Shown here: positions 11,970 to 24,136 of the stretch, in pieces
How positions within the stretch are numbered: the stretch's first letter is position 1
Layout of the letters: each line of letters begins with the position of its first letter
Source of the DNA: Apricaphanius iberus
Lineage: Eukaryota; Chordata; Actinopteri; Cyprinodontiformes; Aphaniidae
Assembly: GCA_028564705.1 (NCBI GenBank)
Contig: JAPXFQ010002850.1
Coordinates: 248,001-312,000, forward strand
Length of the DNA stretch: 64,000 bases
Direction: 5' to 3'
The notes under the pieces: model-generated
Databases searched by the model: none
What the model was told of the DNA's origin: nothing
The model's input: the letters and a program-made list of their open reading frames with translations, nothing else
Program-made: the position numbers and the translations under genes

Positions 11970-13875
11970 ATTAGTCCACAAGGCATATGTGGACTGGACA
12001 ATTAAACTACTGAATTAAATTTAGAATGCTGTCTGTACGAATATGACATTAGGACCAAAAGTCAAAGCCATTGCATATGTGTCTAAACTGAATTTTCCAA
12101 AACTATAGCCAAAGTTTAGAAACATCCCTCTCTTTTTTGCTATTTTCCTTATATCATATAAAAGTTGTTGGTTATATGACTAAGTAAATCAGTAAAATAG
12201 GATTAAATCCAATGCACTCTTCCACATCTGCCCTGCTTATATTTCACGTGAGAAGGAAAAAGATGCAACTAAAAGACAGATGTAGAGACAATGGATTTTT
12301 TCATAATCCAAATGTATTCTTCCTCATGTCTCTCTCTGTGATGCAGAATAAATTCCCTTTTAAAGCTGCATTCTGGATTATTTCGGGGAGTTTGAAGCTT
12401 TTTAAGATTCAATGATAGCCTATCTCCATGTTGAAAAACATCTCTGATGTAAACTGAGGGGGGGACACATATCGATGTAACACCCTACTCGGGTATCTAA
12501 GGCATTTTTCGAGTTTGTCACTGTATTTCCCATTGTTTTTTTGTTTTTTTTTTCTGAAGTTGATGTAGCCCTGGAATGGCTAACTATTTAGCAGAAGTTT
12601 ACTGTGACTTCTCCATGACTGTCTGCCATTATGGTGACTGTAAACAGGAAGACATGGAGCGGTCCGTCTACGCAGCCTCATCTCCATAGGTTTGTGTGAT
12701 GCGCATGCAGGTTGATTGACAGGCAACACAATAGAAACCTGAATTCTAATGGATAGAAAAATGTGGCGCTCAGTCTAAATTGCATAGGAGTCTATGGGAG
12801 GAAGGAGGGACTTAAGAAAAATAACAAATGTTGTGAAGATCTAGCCTTTTATCATAGTACTGAACCCCACATAATTTTAAAGATATATAAAACTTTAATA
12901 CATAAATAAATTATCTGGAATGTAGCTTTAATATCCTTGAATTTTTAAATCATTTAAATGCTAATTTAAATTTGAGGAAATAGAACAAGGAAATATAGGC
13001 CTTCCTTATGCCTAGGCCAACTCAAAACATATCACTAGCACATGTGACACAGATTATGCCTTTCATTTTGCAGCTTTCAACTTCACCATTCTTGTGTCTC
13101 CACCAAAACTGATAGACCTTCAGATAGTAGGAAGCAGCTAATGAAAATCCTGGACACTGGCAGTTAGACTCAAAGAAACAACAATTCTGATTTTGCAAAC
13201 ATGAATCCTAAAGCTATTTTAAGTCTATACTGACATATTTTATAGTAAATTTGACTATGGTCCATCATAATCTTTGCCCACACATTTGGTGTTCTTCATT
13301 TTGCTAGCAAAATTATTTCATTAGATTTAAAAACTGGAGGTTTCATCTGTGCCATCTAAAACAAGTCCTAGGATAAATTGTAGAGTAGGACACCTGCTAT
13401 CGTCTTAGATTAAGGACATGATATATATAAAGACATATTTTGAAATCTTAAACATATGAAGTGTTCATTATTTGATCAACTTTTGCCCTCGGGCTGCAAC
13501 ATAAAGATAAGACTTCCTATCATAAAGTGTGGGAAGTCCAGCAAGGAAAAGAAACAGAGAGAAAATAGATCAGAAACAGCTGACATTTTATCCCTATCAC
13601 TCTTCCTATTGGAACATCTGACTGATTGTGTTTGATGCTATCTTCCAGACAGACATCATAACAAAGTTTTTATAACATAAACCAGTCAAAAAGGTCAGGC
13701 AGAGGCAGAAGTAATAAAAGTCTGGACGAGAAGAGGACGCAATAAAAAAATTCTGTCAATAATCCACCTGTGCAAGATGGTAAAGATCTGTAGCATAAGG
13801 GATTTTTCTACAGGGAAAATGAAGAGGATGTCTTCATGTTGTATTTCTTCATAGGATATTTTCACTTAGACCATT
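11970..13875. other. No gene recognised
   Basis: No intact frame. The part at 12.55-12.81 kb reads like a decayed interspersed repeat, but I could not bound it. Confidence 0.45.
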
Positions 13876-16800
13876 AGTTTCAGTTTCAGTTTCAGTTCAG
13901 TTTCAGTTTATTGGCCAAGTATGTCACATACAAGGAATTTGACTCCGGCAAACTTTTTTCTCCAGTACAGAACTTGAATAAGTGAAATAAAAAAAATAAA
14001 AATAAGAACAAAAATAAGTAAAAATACAAATAAATATCAGATCGTAAATAATAAAGGATAATATATACACCAAGCCGGGGTTATTTTACAGTGAGTATGT
14101 ACAGAAGTGCAGAGTTATAGTTTATTGTTATGTGAGTGCACTCACACACTGTGACTAGACAGAGTTCGTCAGAGCGACAGCCTGGGGGAAAAAACTGTTT
14201 TTGTGTCGGGTGGTTTTGGCGTACAACGCTCTGTAAAGCCGACCTGAGGGGAGGAGCCTAAACAGATTGTGGCCAGGGTGTGAGGGGTCAGAGGTGATTT
14301 TCCTGGCCCGCTTCCTGACCCTGGCCCGGAATAGGTCCTGAATGGAGGGAAGATCGGTTCCTATGATCCTCTCTGCAGTCCTGACTGTTCTCTGCAGTCT
14401 GTCCTTGTCTTGCCTGGTGACGGATCCGAACCAGACAGAGATGGATGAGGTCAGCACAGACTGGACTATTGCTGTGTAGAAGATGATCAGCAGCTCCTGG
14501 GGCAGGTTGAAATTCCTGAGCTGACGCAGAAAGTACAGCCTTTGCTGGGCCTTTTTCCTTATTATGTTGATGTGTGAGGTCCACTTCAGGTCCCGTGTGA
14601 TGGTGGATCCTAGGAACCTGAAAGACTCCACTGTGGGGACTGGCTTGTTGAGGATCATGAGAGGAGATGTTGATGGTGGTCTCTTCCTGAAGTCCACTGT
14701 CATCTCCACAGTTTTGAGCGGGTTTTAGCTCCAGGTGGTTCTGACTGCACCAGAGAACCAGCTGTTCCACTTCCTTTCTGTACACAGACTCGTCGCCGTC
14801 GCGGATGAGTCCAATGACGGTGGTGTCATCTGCAAACTTCAGGAGTTTCACAGAAGGGTCCCTCGACGTGCAGTCAGTGGTGTAAAGGGAGAAGAGCAGT
14901 GGGGAGAGAACACATCCCTGGGGGCGCCGATGCTAAGGGAACGGGAGCTGGATATGAACTTACCCAGTTTCACCTGCTGCCTCCTGTCAGTCAGGAAACT
15001 GGTAATCCACTGACAGGTGGATGGAGGCACGGTGAGCTGGGACAGTTTTTGGTGGAGGAGCTCTGGGACGATGGTGTTAAACGCAGAGCTGAAGTCCACA
15101 AACAGGACCCGAGCGTAGGTACCTGCAGAGTCTAGATGGTGCAGGATGTAGTGTAGAGCCATGTTGACGGCATCATCCACTGACCTGTTTGATCTATAGG
15201 CGAACTGCAGGGGGTCTAGCAGGGGATCTGTGATGTCCTTCAGGTGGGTCAGTACCAGACGCTCAAAGGATTTCATGACCACAGATGTTAGGGCAACTGG
15301 TCTGTAGTCATTTAATCCAGTGACTGGGGACTTCTTGGGACCCGGTATGATGGTGGAGCGTTTGAGGCAGGAGGGGACCTCACACAGCTCCAGGGAGTTA
15401 TTGAAGATCTGGGTGAAGATGGGAGCCAGCTGGTCAGCACAGAATTTCAGAGAGGCTGGGGACACTCCGTCTGGTCCCTGAGCCTTTTTAATTTTCTGTC
15501 TCTGAAATAGCTGGCGCACGTCCTGTTCGCAGATCGTCAAGGCAGGTACGTGGGTGGTTTGGGTTGAAGCTGGGTCTTTTGTGATGGAGATGGTGGGGGA
15601 GGTGGGAGGTGTGAAAGTCCTTTCAAACCTGGAAAAGAAGTCGTTGAGGTCCTCAGCCAGGCGGGGGCTCTCCACAGGGTGGGGGGATGGTCTCCTACAG
15701 TTAGTAATGGTCTGCAGGTAGCTCCAAACTGCAGAGGGGGTCGTTAGCAGAAAAACGGTCCTTAAGCTTAGCACTGTAGTTCCTCTTTGCTGCTTTGATC
15801 CCTCTTGTCAGCTGGTTCCTGGCCTGTTTGTACAGGTCCCGATCCGCACTCCTGTAGGCCTCCTCCTTGTCCTGGCGTAGCCGTCTCAGTTCTGCAGTGA
15901 ACCACGGTTTATTGTTTTTGAATGAGCAGAAGGTTTTGGTCTGCACACACATGTCCTCACAAAAGCTGATGTAGGATGTCACAGTGTCGGTCAGTTCATC
16001 CAGGGATGAAGCTGCTGCTTCAAAGACGCTCCAATCAGTGCAGTCAAAGCAGGCCTGTAGCTGCATCTTTGACTCATCAGTCCATCTCCTCACAGTTCTA
16101 ACTACAGACTTAGCAGATTTCAGCTTCTGCCTGTAAGATGGGATGAGGTGGACCAGGCAGTGGTCGGAAAGTCCCAAAGCAGCACGGGGGACAGAGCGAT
16201 ATGCATTTTTTATTGTGGTGTAGCAGTGATCTAAAGTGTTCATGTCCCTGGTGGGACACGTCACATGTTGTTTATATTTAGGCAGTTCAAGTTTGAGATT
16301 AGCTCTGTTAAAATCCCCGAGAACGATTAGCAGAGAGTCCGGGTGATTTTTCTCCACGTCTGTGATCTGATCGGTCGAGGTGATGTAATGCCTCCGTCAC
16401 ACACGCCTGCGGTGGAATGTATACAGCGACCAGCACAAACGAGGCGAACTCCCGCGGTGAATAAAATGGTCTACAGTTTATGAAGAACGACTCAAGGTGA
16501 GGGCTGCATGTCTTCTTTAACACTGTGACATCTGTGCACCAACCTTCGTTAATGTAGAAGCACGTTCCACCTCCCTTTGATTTCCCAGTCAGCTCCGCGC
16601 AGCGGTCCGCTCTGAACAGCTGGAAGCCTGGCAGCTTTAGAGCGCTGTCCGGGATGAGTTCACTGGACCAGGTTTCAGTGAAGCAAAAGGCGGCAGAACG
16701 ACTAAAGTCAGAGTTCTTGGATAGGAGAAGGAGCAATTCATCCATTTTGTTAGGCAGAGAGTGGACGTTCCCCAGGTGTATGGATGGGAGAGCGGTGCGT

Positions 16801-17084
16801 AATCCCCGCTGTCGCAGCTTGACGAGCACACCAGCACGTTTCCCGCGTCGTCGTCTCCGTCTAAATCCACAGAACGCTGCTGCTCCTCCGATCAGAATCT
16901 CCATAAAGCAGTCAGGTTGTGTAAAGACCGGTGAAAAAAGTCCGGCACTGGATAGCCCAATTTTTAAAAGTTCCTCTCTGCTAATTTTAATAGCAGAGGG
17001 AGTGCAGAAAACTACGCAAAAGAGTAAAACAGTAACTAGTACCAGAGAGCGAAGTGCCGAGGCGTCCATACGCGGCGCCATCTT
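13876..17084 (-). mobile_element. L2-type LINE, full length but frameshifted
   Basis: The element runs right to left. Its 5' end is at AAGATGGCGCCGC (complement of 17072-17084), exactly where the plus-strand copy at 56228 begins. Its 3' end is the sequence complementary to TTATTGGCCAAGTATGTCAC, followed by a hexamer tail of TGAAAC units (13876-13909). Coding and 3' untranslated sequence follow the same order as in the copy at 56.2-59.4 kb. Being complete at both ends, it was not 5'-truncated on insertion. No convincing target-site duplication was found. Confidence 0.9.
14155..17081 (-). pseudogene. L2 endonuclease-reverse transcriptase, four frameshifts
   Basis: This is the same polyprotein as the intact copy at 56231-59167: an APE-type endonuclease, then a non-LTR reverse transcriptase. 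Endonuclease motifs FTETW, YIPP, GDFN, LDHCYTT and SDHC remain, as do the RT motifs GPDGVSPASLK, DYRPVALTS, VDFSSAFNTI and FADDTTV. The reading frame breaks at about 16375 (one extra base), 15738 (extra G in a run), 14921 (one G missing from a run) and 14725 (extra T in a run). I found no in-frame stop between the breaks. The start is the ATG at 17081 within AAGATGGCG, and the frame ends in a stop at 14155. Either the copy is young and just inactivated, or some of the homopolymer shifts are assembly errors. Confidence 0.9.
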
Positions 17085-18194
17085 GCATCCAACATGTGAC
17101 ATTTATCAACTCTACAACCTGGTGTGATATTTCATTTTTACTCAAATGTCTGTATGAAATATTTTTATCCCGCACTGGGGCTGGACGATAATTCGATAGC
17201 ATGATATATCGATCGATAGACGTTTGGAGCGATAGAAAAAAGGTGTCCATAAAAAAGTTTGAAAGAAAAAAACAGTTTTCCCTCATTATTTTATTATAGC
17301 CTATCAGGTATCTTAATACAACAAACATTACTTAGGCTACTCCATTAGCTTTTTTGACGCAGACCCACGCTGCTCTGTCAACCACCCCTCTCTCTCTTTT
17401 CAAACCACAAAAAGAATGTCATGATTTGAGCTGAAACTGAATTTTTTGATAGTCCCTGAGCAAACCATTGCTCTAACTTTTCCACGGTCAGATGTCACAG
17501 CAAGGGAGCAGCAGAGGAAGTGGCTCTGGAGGTTGCATACCTTTTTAAACCTATCCTCGATGCACTAAAACACTAAACGTAGAAATAATAAAACTACTAT
17601 CAGCTGTCTTAAATAGGTCTTTCCCCTCCTGGCTCACTGTAAATCTGTTACAGAGAGACAAAGGAAACTTAAAACGAAACTCTAAAATTAGAAATTTGTC
17701 CTGAGGTGTGGGCCTTCGTCAGTATTCTCTGTGTGAGAAAATGTTCCAGCTACTTTTGAAGACAAAATAAAAATGGCACCTTTTTCAATTCCCTAACTAA
17801 AATTCTAGTACTTATTACATTTTCTAAATTTTTAAAGCTCAAGTTTGTATGATACATGATATTTCATTGTGGTTACCTAAAAGGGTTTAGTAGTTTTTGT
17901 TTTTTATGAGGGAGGGTCCCCACATATCGGAATTGGTTTATATCAGTATCGGAAATCATGAGTTAGGGTTATATCGGTATATTGGATATCGGATACAAAA
18001 GCCAATATCGAACATCCATACTTGTTACATTAAATTACAATCCCTAAATAAAGCTGCAAGCCGCCTTGAGCAGCCCTCGCAGCTTAGCGCTCCGGCCTGC
18101 GACCACGACCCTCACACATCACCACTTGAATGCCATCTCAACAGTTACAGAACGCCTCATGATAAAATCTGCATGAGAAAGTGTTTAAAAGGTT
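17085..18194. other. No gene; interspersed repeat fragment near 17176
   Basis: From about 17176 the sequence (GGGGCTGGACGATAATTCGA, then ATCGATCGATAGA) is of a type often seen as a teleost interspersed repeat. Nothing coding was recognised up to 18.2 kb. Confidence 0.45.
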
Positions 18195-19092
18195 AGAATG
18201 GCAGCTTTCAACCAAAATGGCCAACTTCATGAGGGAATAGGACTCTGGCTGTAACATTATTTTGAGGAGTTTATATAAACATATGTTCAGACATTAACAA
18301 TCCTAGTTACAAGCATTGCTTGACGAGGATAGTTTTAATAATTCCAGGTGGCACTGTGCAGTTAGTAGGCCAATACCACCAAATATTTCAATACATATTT
18401 GTTTAGCACTGTATTAATATCCTTGTTGTTGAATTCGGAGCAGATTGGATGATGTGTGTGGAAATAAGGAGCCAAACATATTTCCATGGCGTGATATGAG
18501 GATTCGCCATGCTTCTAAAGCCACAACCTCTTTCTAATCCTCTCGGGTCTGGACAAAAAATTTAAAGCAGCATTTCTTCTGTCGCTGTCCACAGCCAGAT
18601 GTTGATTAGGTAAAAGGAGCCAAATATCGACCTTTCTTCCTTAAACATTGTACTTCCTGTTTTGAGGGGGCATGGCTTAGATGACCTAAGTAAATTACTT
18701 CCATACGGTGTTCAGTGGTGGTATGTGATGACAGTCCTGAAGTATGTTAGAGTTGTGACCTTTAAAATGGATGATAATGCACCTTCTAACTACGTGTTGT
18801 AAAGCTAAAACTGATGATTTTTGAACACTCCTAGGGGGTGCTGTGCATGAATTAGGCCCAACAGTCCAAATATTTGCATGTATATCTCTTAGGTGTTGGA
18901 TCAATATCCATGTTGCTGAATTTGGTGCAGATCTGACAATACACAAGGAAATTAGAGCCAAGCGTATTTCCATGGCGTGACGCCAAGCGTTGCCATGTCA
19001 CCATAGCTACACCCTGTTTGCTTTTTTTTTTCTTCTCTTCTCTTTACTTTCCTTTTTATTATTCTTTTTTCTTTTCTTATTTTTAATGAACA

Positions 19093-19245
19093 CAACACTA
19101 ATGTTGCTGGTAAGCTCCTGGTACCAACTAACTAAAGACAATAACATCAGCTCAAGATATATCGGTCCTCGCCAATGTCCCCACAACTATGTGAGTGTGT
19201 GAGCATGCAGGTGTGAATAAGGTTTCCCCATGCAAGCTACACCCT
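19093..19245 (+). repeat. Dispersed repeat shared with 43356-43506
   Basis: TAAGCTCCTGGTACCAACTA and AAGGTTTCCCCATGCAA occur in the same order and at similar spacing in both places, with diverged sequence between. The copy here is embedded in the ~480-bp repeat region. The 43-kb copy extends further right, so the family is larger than the shared part. Confidence 0.7.
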
Positions 19246-19371
19246 CTTTCCAAATCTGTCAGCATTGGATAAGAAGCTACAACAACTTGTTTTTAGTCAC
19301 TGACCACAGCAAAATGTTGATTAATTTTAGGGAGGCAAATATGGACCTTTCACTGTAAAACATTGTACTTC

Positions 19372-19965
19372 AGGATCAGCACCTCCAAATCCGAGACCAA
19401 TGTCTTGAGCCGGAAAAGGGTAGGGTGCCTCCTTCGGGTCGGGGATGGGGTTCTTCCTCAAGTGAAGGAGTTTACGTATCTGTGGGTCTTGTTCACGAAT
19501 GAGGGAAAATGGAGCGGGAGATCGATAGACGGATTGGTAAGGCGTCTGCAGTTATGCGGGCGCTGTACTGCTCTGTCATGGTGAAGAGAAAGCTGAGCCA
19601 AAAGGCAGAGCTCTCGATATACCAGTCAATCTACGTTCCTACCCTCATCTATGGTCACGAACTTTGGGTGGTGACCGAAAGAACGAGATCACGGATACAG
19701 GCAGCTGAAATGAGTTTCCTCCACAGGGTGGCTGGGTTCTCCCTTAGAGATAGGGCGGGAAGCTCGGTCATCCGGAGGGGACTCAGAATAGAGCTGCTGC
19801 TCCTTCACATTGAGAGGAGCCAGTTGAGGTGGCTCAGGCCTCTGGTCAGGATGCCTCCTGGACGCCTCCCTGGTGAGGTGTTCTGGACATATCCCACCGG
19901 GAAGAGACCCAGAGGAAGACACAGGACCCGCTGGAGGGACTATGTCTCCCGGCTTGCCAGCCACA
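19372..19965 (+). pseudogene. RTE-clade (Rex3-like) LINE fragment, C-terminal RT
   Basis: The frame starts with RISTSKSE, the segment that follows the catalytic FADD block in teleost RTE elements. It continues with VKEFTYLWVLFTNEGK, a one-base frameshift near 19510, then MEREIDRRIGKASAVMRAL, SIYVPTLIYGHELWV and RIQAAEMSFLHRVAG. It ends around RWRDYVSRLAS. All catalytic RT motifs and the endonuclease lie upstream and are absent. The 3' end is also missing. The assignment to RTE/Rex3 is from memory of these conserved strings. Confidence 0.75.
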
Positions 19966-20778
19966 CCCTTTTTCGAAAACCCTCACTACTGGACACAGAG
20001 TTACCCCAACTGGTTTCAAGCTGTTGTGCAGCATTTTTATGCTAATTTGCTCAACTGTGTAAATTCTTGGCCTTTCACAGCAAAACATTACACTTCCTGT
20101 TCTGAGGGGGCGGGGCTTAAATTATGACAGCATTTGACCATCTAGGATCCTGAGGGAACTGATGAGCATCCCCCACAGAGATCCACCCCTATGTGACTTT
20201 TTGAAGAGTTTGCAAATGCTTTAACATTTTTGGCGGTTAGTCAATATTTAGGGCCTGGCCCCACCCCTTCAATATGGTTGAAAACTCAAACCTTTGAAAG
20301 GTTTTGATCCCCCATGCCTGAAGGCATCCTGACTGATGTTTCTACAAGTTGATTGGTTGAAATGTGTAGGGGTTTGATCAAATGTGAAGGCTGTAAATGT
20401 CAAACCAGGGTCAAAATCACACATTCAACCAAAATGGCTAACTTCCTGTAAGTTTGGGAAAACATTGTTTTGAGACATTTTGATACGTCTAAGGAAGCTC
20501 TAACACTGTATAGAATGGCATGTTTGAAGGATGAACTACGACCAATATAGAGGCTATTTTGAAACATTCCAGGTAGTGCCACTGAGCCATTTCTTTTGCT
20601 ATTATTTTGAAACCCTTGAAATATGTACATTTCACATACAGCTGACGTCACCGCCAAATATGGTGAGTTTTCATATATGTTTAGGCCTCGAAAAAGCCAC
20701 TTTGTTTGACTGAAGAATAAGAAACGTTAGGGGAACAATAGGCTTTTGCATCGCTTAGCTGCTCAGGCCTAATTACAA

Positions 20779-22042
20779 TCCCAAGGACCCAAGGACCTCA
20801 GCAGTTACAGGCCGGTAGCCCTGACATTACATCTGATGAATTCCCTTGAGAGGTTGGTTCTAAAGCATCTACATACACTGCAGACTTCTCCATCAACTCC
20901 CCACGTTGCCACCTCTACAAGTTCTCTGATGACTCTGCCATAGTCAGCCTCGTCACAGATAAGGACGACTCAGAGTACAGACAGTGGACTCTGAAGTTTG
21001 TGGACTGGTGCCAGAAGAACCACCTGCTGATCAACACTGGGAAAACCATGGAGTTGGTGGTGGACTTCCGGAGAGACAGACCCACCATACTGACACCAGT
21101 GAACATCCAGGGAGTCGACATTGAGATAGTGGACTCTTATCAGTACCTGGGTGTTCACCTAAATAATATCCTGGACTGGAGCCACAACCCTAATGTTCTT
21201 TACAGTAAGGGTCAGAGCAGACTCTACCTGCTGAGATGGCTGAGGTCAATTGGAGTCCAGGAAGCACTGTTAAAGACCTTCTATGACTCTGTGGTAGCAT
21301 CCATCATTTTTTTACAGTGTTGTATGTTGGAGCAGTAGTTTATCAACAGCTGAGAGGAACAGGTTGGATAACCCCATCAGGAAGGCCAGCTCTGGTCTAG
21401 GATTTACTGTTGATCCAGTGCAGATGGTGCGAGACAGAAGGACTCTAGCCAAAATAATATCACTGATGGACACAGTCTCCCACCCCATGCATTAATGTTG
21501 CTGAACTGCAGAACTCCTTCGGTGACAAACTGTTACATCCTAGATGCATGAAGGAGATATTCTGCAGGCCCTTCCTACCAGCAGCTGTCAGTCTGTAAAA
21601 GCAGAACTACTCTCAACAAACACAGATGTTTACACCACCCCTGTATTTTGTATTTGCACTAAACAACCAAATAGCTGCTACTGCTATAGTTTGCACATAT
21701 TTTCCCCCACAATAAACACAAACTGACTGAAAGTTTTCTTTTTACTATTTTTAATGCACAATAAAACACACAATCCGTACTTCTTTTTGAACATTCTGAT
21801 GTAAATACTTTTCTAACTAACTGATGTATGTATTTTTCTAACTGACTGCATTTTATTTTTTATTTTTTAAATGCACAGTAGGACGCACAATCCATACTTT
21901 TTGAATATTTGGATCTAAATATTTTTCTATTTTGTAAAATACTTTTTGGAGTCAGTTTCAACACATCTGCTTATTTGTTTGTTTTTTTGGCTGCTGTTAC
22001 GACCAAATTTCCCCTTGTGGGACTATTAAAGGATCCATTCTA
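20779..22042 (+). mobile_element. Rex1/Babar-like LINE, 5'-truncated and internally deleted
   Basis: The element starts within the RT at PKDLSSYRPVALT and ends in the 3' untranslated sequence AAATTTCCCCTTGTGGGACT-ATTAAAGGATCC, a typical CR1/Rex1-type end. The coding part is internally deleted. No recognisable target duplication was found. Confidence 0.75.
20785..21605 (+). pseudogene. Rex1-like RT pseudogene with A/B motifs deleted
   Basis: Motif 2 of the reverse transcriptase (SYRPVAL, then LERLVLKHL) is fused near 20885 to the segment just before motif C (DFSINSPRCHLYKFSDDSAI). The polymerase motifs A and B that normally lie between are gone. Downstream follow FVDWCQKNHLLINTGKTMEL, VVDFRRDRPT, DSYQYLGVHLNN and KTFYDSVVASI, then a frameshift near 21305 and a decayed C-terminus. 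With one catalytic aspartate segment missing it cannot encode an active enzyme. It is distinct from the L2 copies in this window: SDD instead of ADD in motif C, and different linker sequences. Confidence 0.75.
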
Positions 22043-24056
22043 AATGAGTGTGAAACAAAAACGGAATACTTTTGCACAAGGAAAATAAGCTAACATTTAT
22101 TTCGTCCGCTTTAGATGATCTCAATTACCATCTGCCTGAGCAAGATGAAAAATGATTTATGGATACTCTTAAGGGAAATTTCAACAAAAATAAGTTAGTT
22201 ATTTGCAAAAGTCACAGAGCTCCAAAGACTATTATACTATGATTCACTGAATAGATGTGGATATTATTTTTCTTTCAATTTGGTGCTATATAAATAAACT
22301 AATGTGCCTTTCACACAACTTTGCAGCACCATGTGATTACGATCATAACAAATTGTGGCTGGCATCTTAACCATGATATTGGTTTTAAAAAATCTACAGT
22401 AATATACCAAGAAAAAGCAAGAATTCTTATAAATACCTGTAAACAAAACATCTGAATATAGATAGTTTCCATTTTTCCTGCACAGATTGTGTGGAAACAT
22501 AATTTGCTTCCAGTGAATGGAAAACAAAAACTGTTCTTTGGAAGAAAACAAAAAATCAGATTTTACACTTTGACTTTCAAATGTCACGGTCATCTTCAAG
22601 ATTTACTACAACACACACACAAACAACAAAACTTGTGTTATAAAATGGAGTGAGGACGTGCATGTTGTGGTTTTTAATAAACATCAGAAACACGTGCAGA
22701 TATATTTTTATATAATTAGAAGATTATATGAGGCTAGTAATATCAGAAGCAGTTTATCTTTGTGTTTAAAGGTGATAGAATAGACATATTATTCCTGTAT
22801 TGCAACTAAGATAATTTCACTATTAGCATTGTATCTGTTTGTGTGGTGCCAAGAAGTGAGCTTAATGGTTTTGTATGTGTTACTGCATTGGTGGGCTGGA
22901 TCAAAACCCCAGTGCAATCAGTTTTTAATTTCTCTGAAATCAAATTACATGGAAGGGCAATAACTGAGGCACTGGACTATGGGAAACTCATCTTCAAGAT
23001 TATAAATCAACCCTGGAGTCCACAAGTGTGTGACTACACCATGTCTATGCCTTTGTGTGTGATATATATATATATATATATATATATTAGCACTGTCCTA
23101 AGATAAAAAAAAAACTGTGAGATTAATTAATTATGATATGTAATTAATTAATATATTCTCACTTTTTAATCTCACCTCGTCTTGAGGAATTTTCATTTAA
23201 ATTCATTACACTAATATGGTGGAACAACGGTATGATATTTATCATTTACAAAAGCGGTTTTATGAAGTAATCTATTGTATTTAACAGATTTGAAGAGATC
23301 TAGTCCCAGCATTTACATTCTGTTGTTTTTGTGACTAGTCCCAAGTGGCGACGGCAACCTTCTGCTTTGAGCCCAGTTCATTAGCGTTCCAGACTTAGTG
23401 GGCTAAATATCTTAGTCCAGCTGTATTATGGGTTTAAACAACATGTAATATACGCCTTATCTTTTATAACAATGGCTTGCCATACACTGGAGCAGCTGAG
23501 TTGCCTTCTGTTGGTGAGTGGTCTGAGACAAGAAAGCGCCCCGTTGCTCTGTGAGAAGTAACCTTATATGCCTCACCCAAAAGTCTCCAATAATCACATA
23601 ACAAATTAATAGATTTATTGTAATTCACTTTTATTTTAGAAAGAGAATCGCTAGAGTGATCTAAAAACTCGTTAAATATAGCTAAGTTGAGTAGACTGTC
23701 TCCAACTCCCCGCTCCTTCTCACCTCGCCCTGTGGACGTCATGTGAGTCTCACCGCTTCGGCGCTTTGCTGGCAGGCAGGAATGAAATCAAGATGAATGC
23801 CTTTGGCTGGGATTTTACTCCGTCTGAGTTTATTTCAAAACCAAAGATGATATTGTATATACTGGGAAAGACGATTAAACATCTGCAATGCTTATCATTC
23901 CCCTGGGGTAGTTTTTAAAACTTTAGAAGCTGTCTGAGCGGATCTTTTACTGGAGCTTAGATACCCCGACATACACTTTCCGGTTCACTTTTCCCTTATT
24001 TCACTTCACTTATCCTACTCTGGAGCATTGCTTAAAGCAGATGAAAGCCTGGAGGG
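22043..24056. other. No gene recognised; LINE-tail-like trace at 22283
   Basis: A short segment near 22280-22305 (GGTGCTATATAAATAAACTA) looks like the 3' end of a LINE. A (TA)n run lies at 23061-23087. From about 23.3 kb the base composition is more balanced and no repeats were recognised. Confidence 0.45.
23061..23087. repeat. (TA)n microsatellite
   Basis: About thirteen TA units without interruption. Confidence 0.95.
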
Positions 24057-24136
24057 ATATAAACAAACACAATCATTGTTTGTCATCAGGATCCAGATCT
24101 GGCATCTTCCTGCAAAGGACTGCGCGACGGGAGGGT
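24057..24136 (+). promoter_or_regulatory. Candidate host promoter and first exon (weak)
   Basis: GGGATATAAACAAACAC (24054-24070) resembles a TATA box. About 80 bp downstream, GACGGGAGG|GTAAGTGG gives a near-consensus splice donor at 24135. The interval between has no ATG-initiated frame of note and could be a 5' untranslated exon. Sequence from 23.7 kb on is less AT-rich and not visibly repetitive. Both signals are short and occur by chance, so this is a pointer only. Confidence 0.2.

Larger units (their letters stand above)
18195..20760. repeat. Diverged ~480-bp repeat units, interrupted
   Basis: At least three diverged units can be recognised. A block around a 'GTGGCACTGTGCAG'-like start recurs at about 18345, 18830 (GGGTGCTGTGCATG) and 20570 (GTAGTGCCACTGAG), and the first two are about 485 bp apart. 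Other shared blocks are TATTTCCATGGCGTGA (18480 and 18970), ACTTCCTGTTTTGAGGGGGC (18650) against ACTTCCTGTTCTGAGGGGGC (20090), and TCAACCAAAATGG (18205 and 20423). The array is broken by the RTE fragment at 19372-19965 and by a pyrimidine-rich tract at 19020-19085. Confidence 0.65.

Noticed and set aside
14735..17127. Plus-strand open frames of 60-157 residues across the minus-strand L2
   Set aside because: They are antisense shadows of the LINE coding sequence; the same pattern appears opposite the intact copy.
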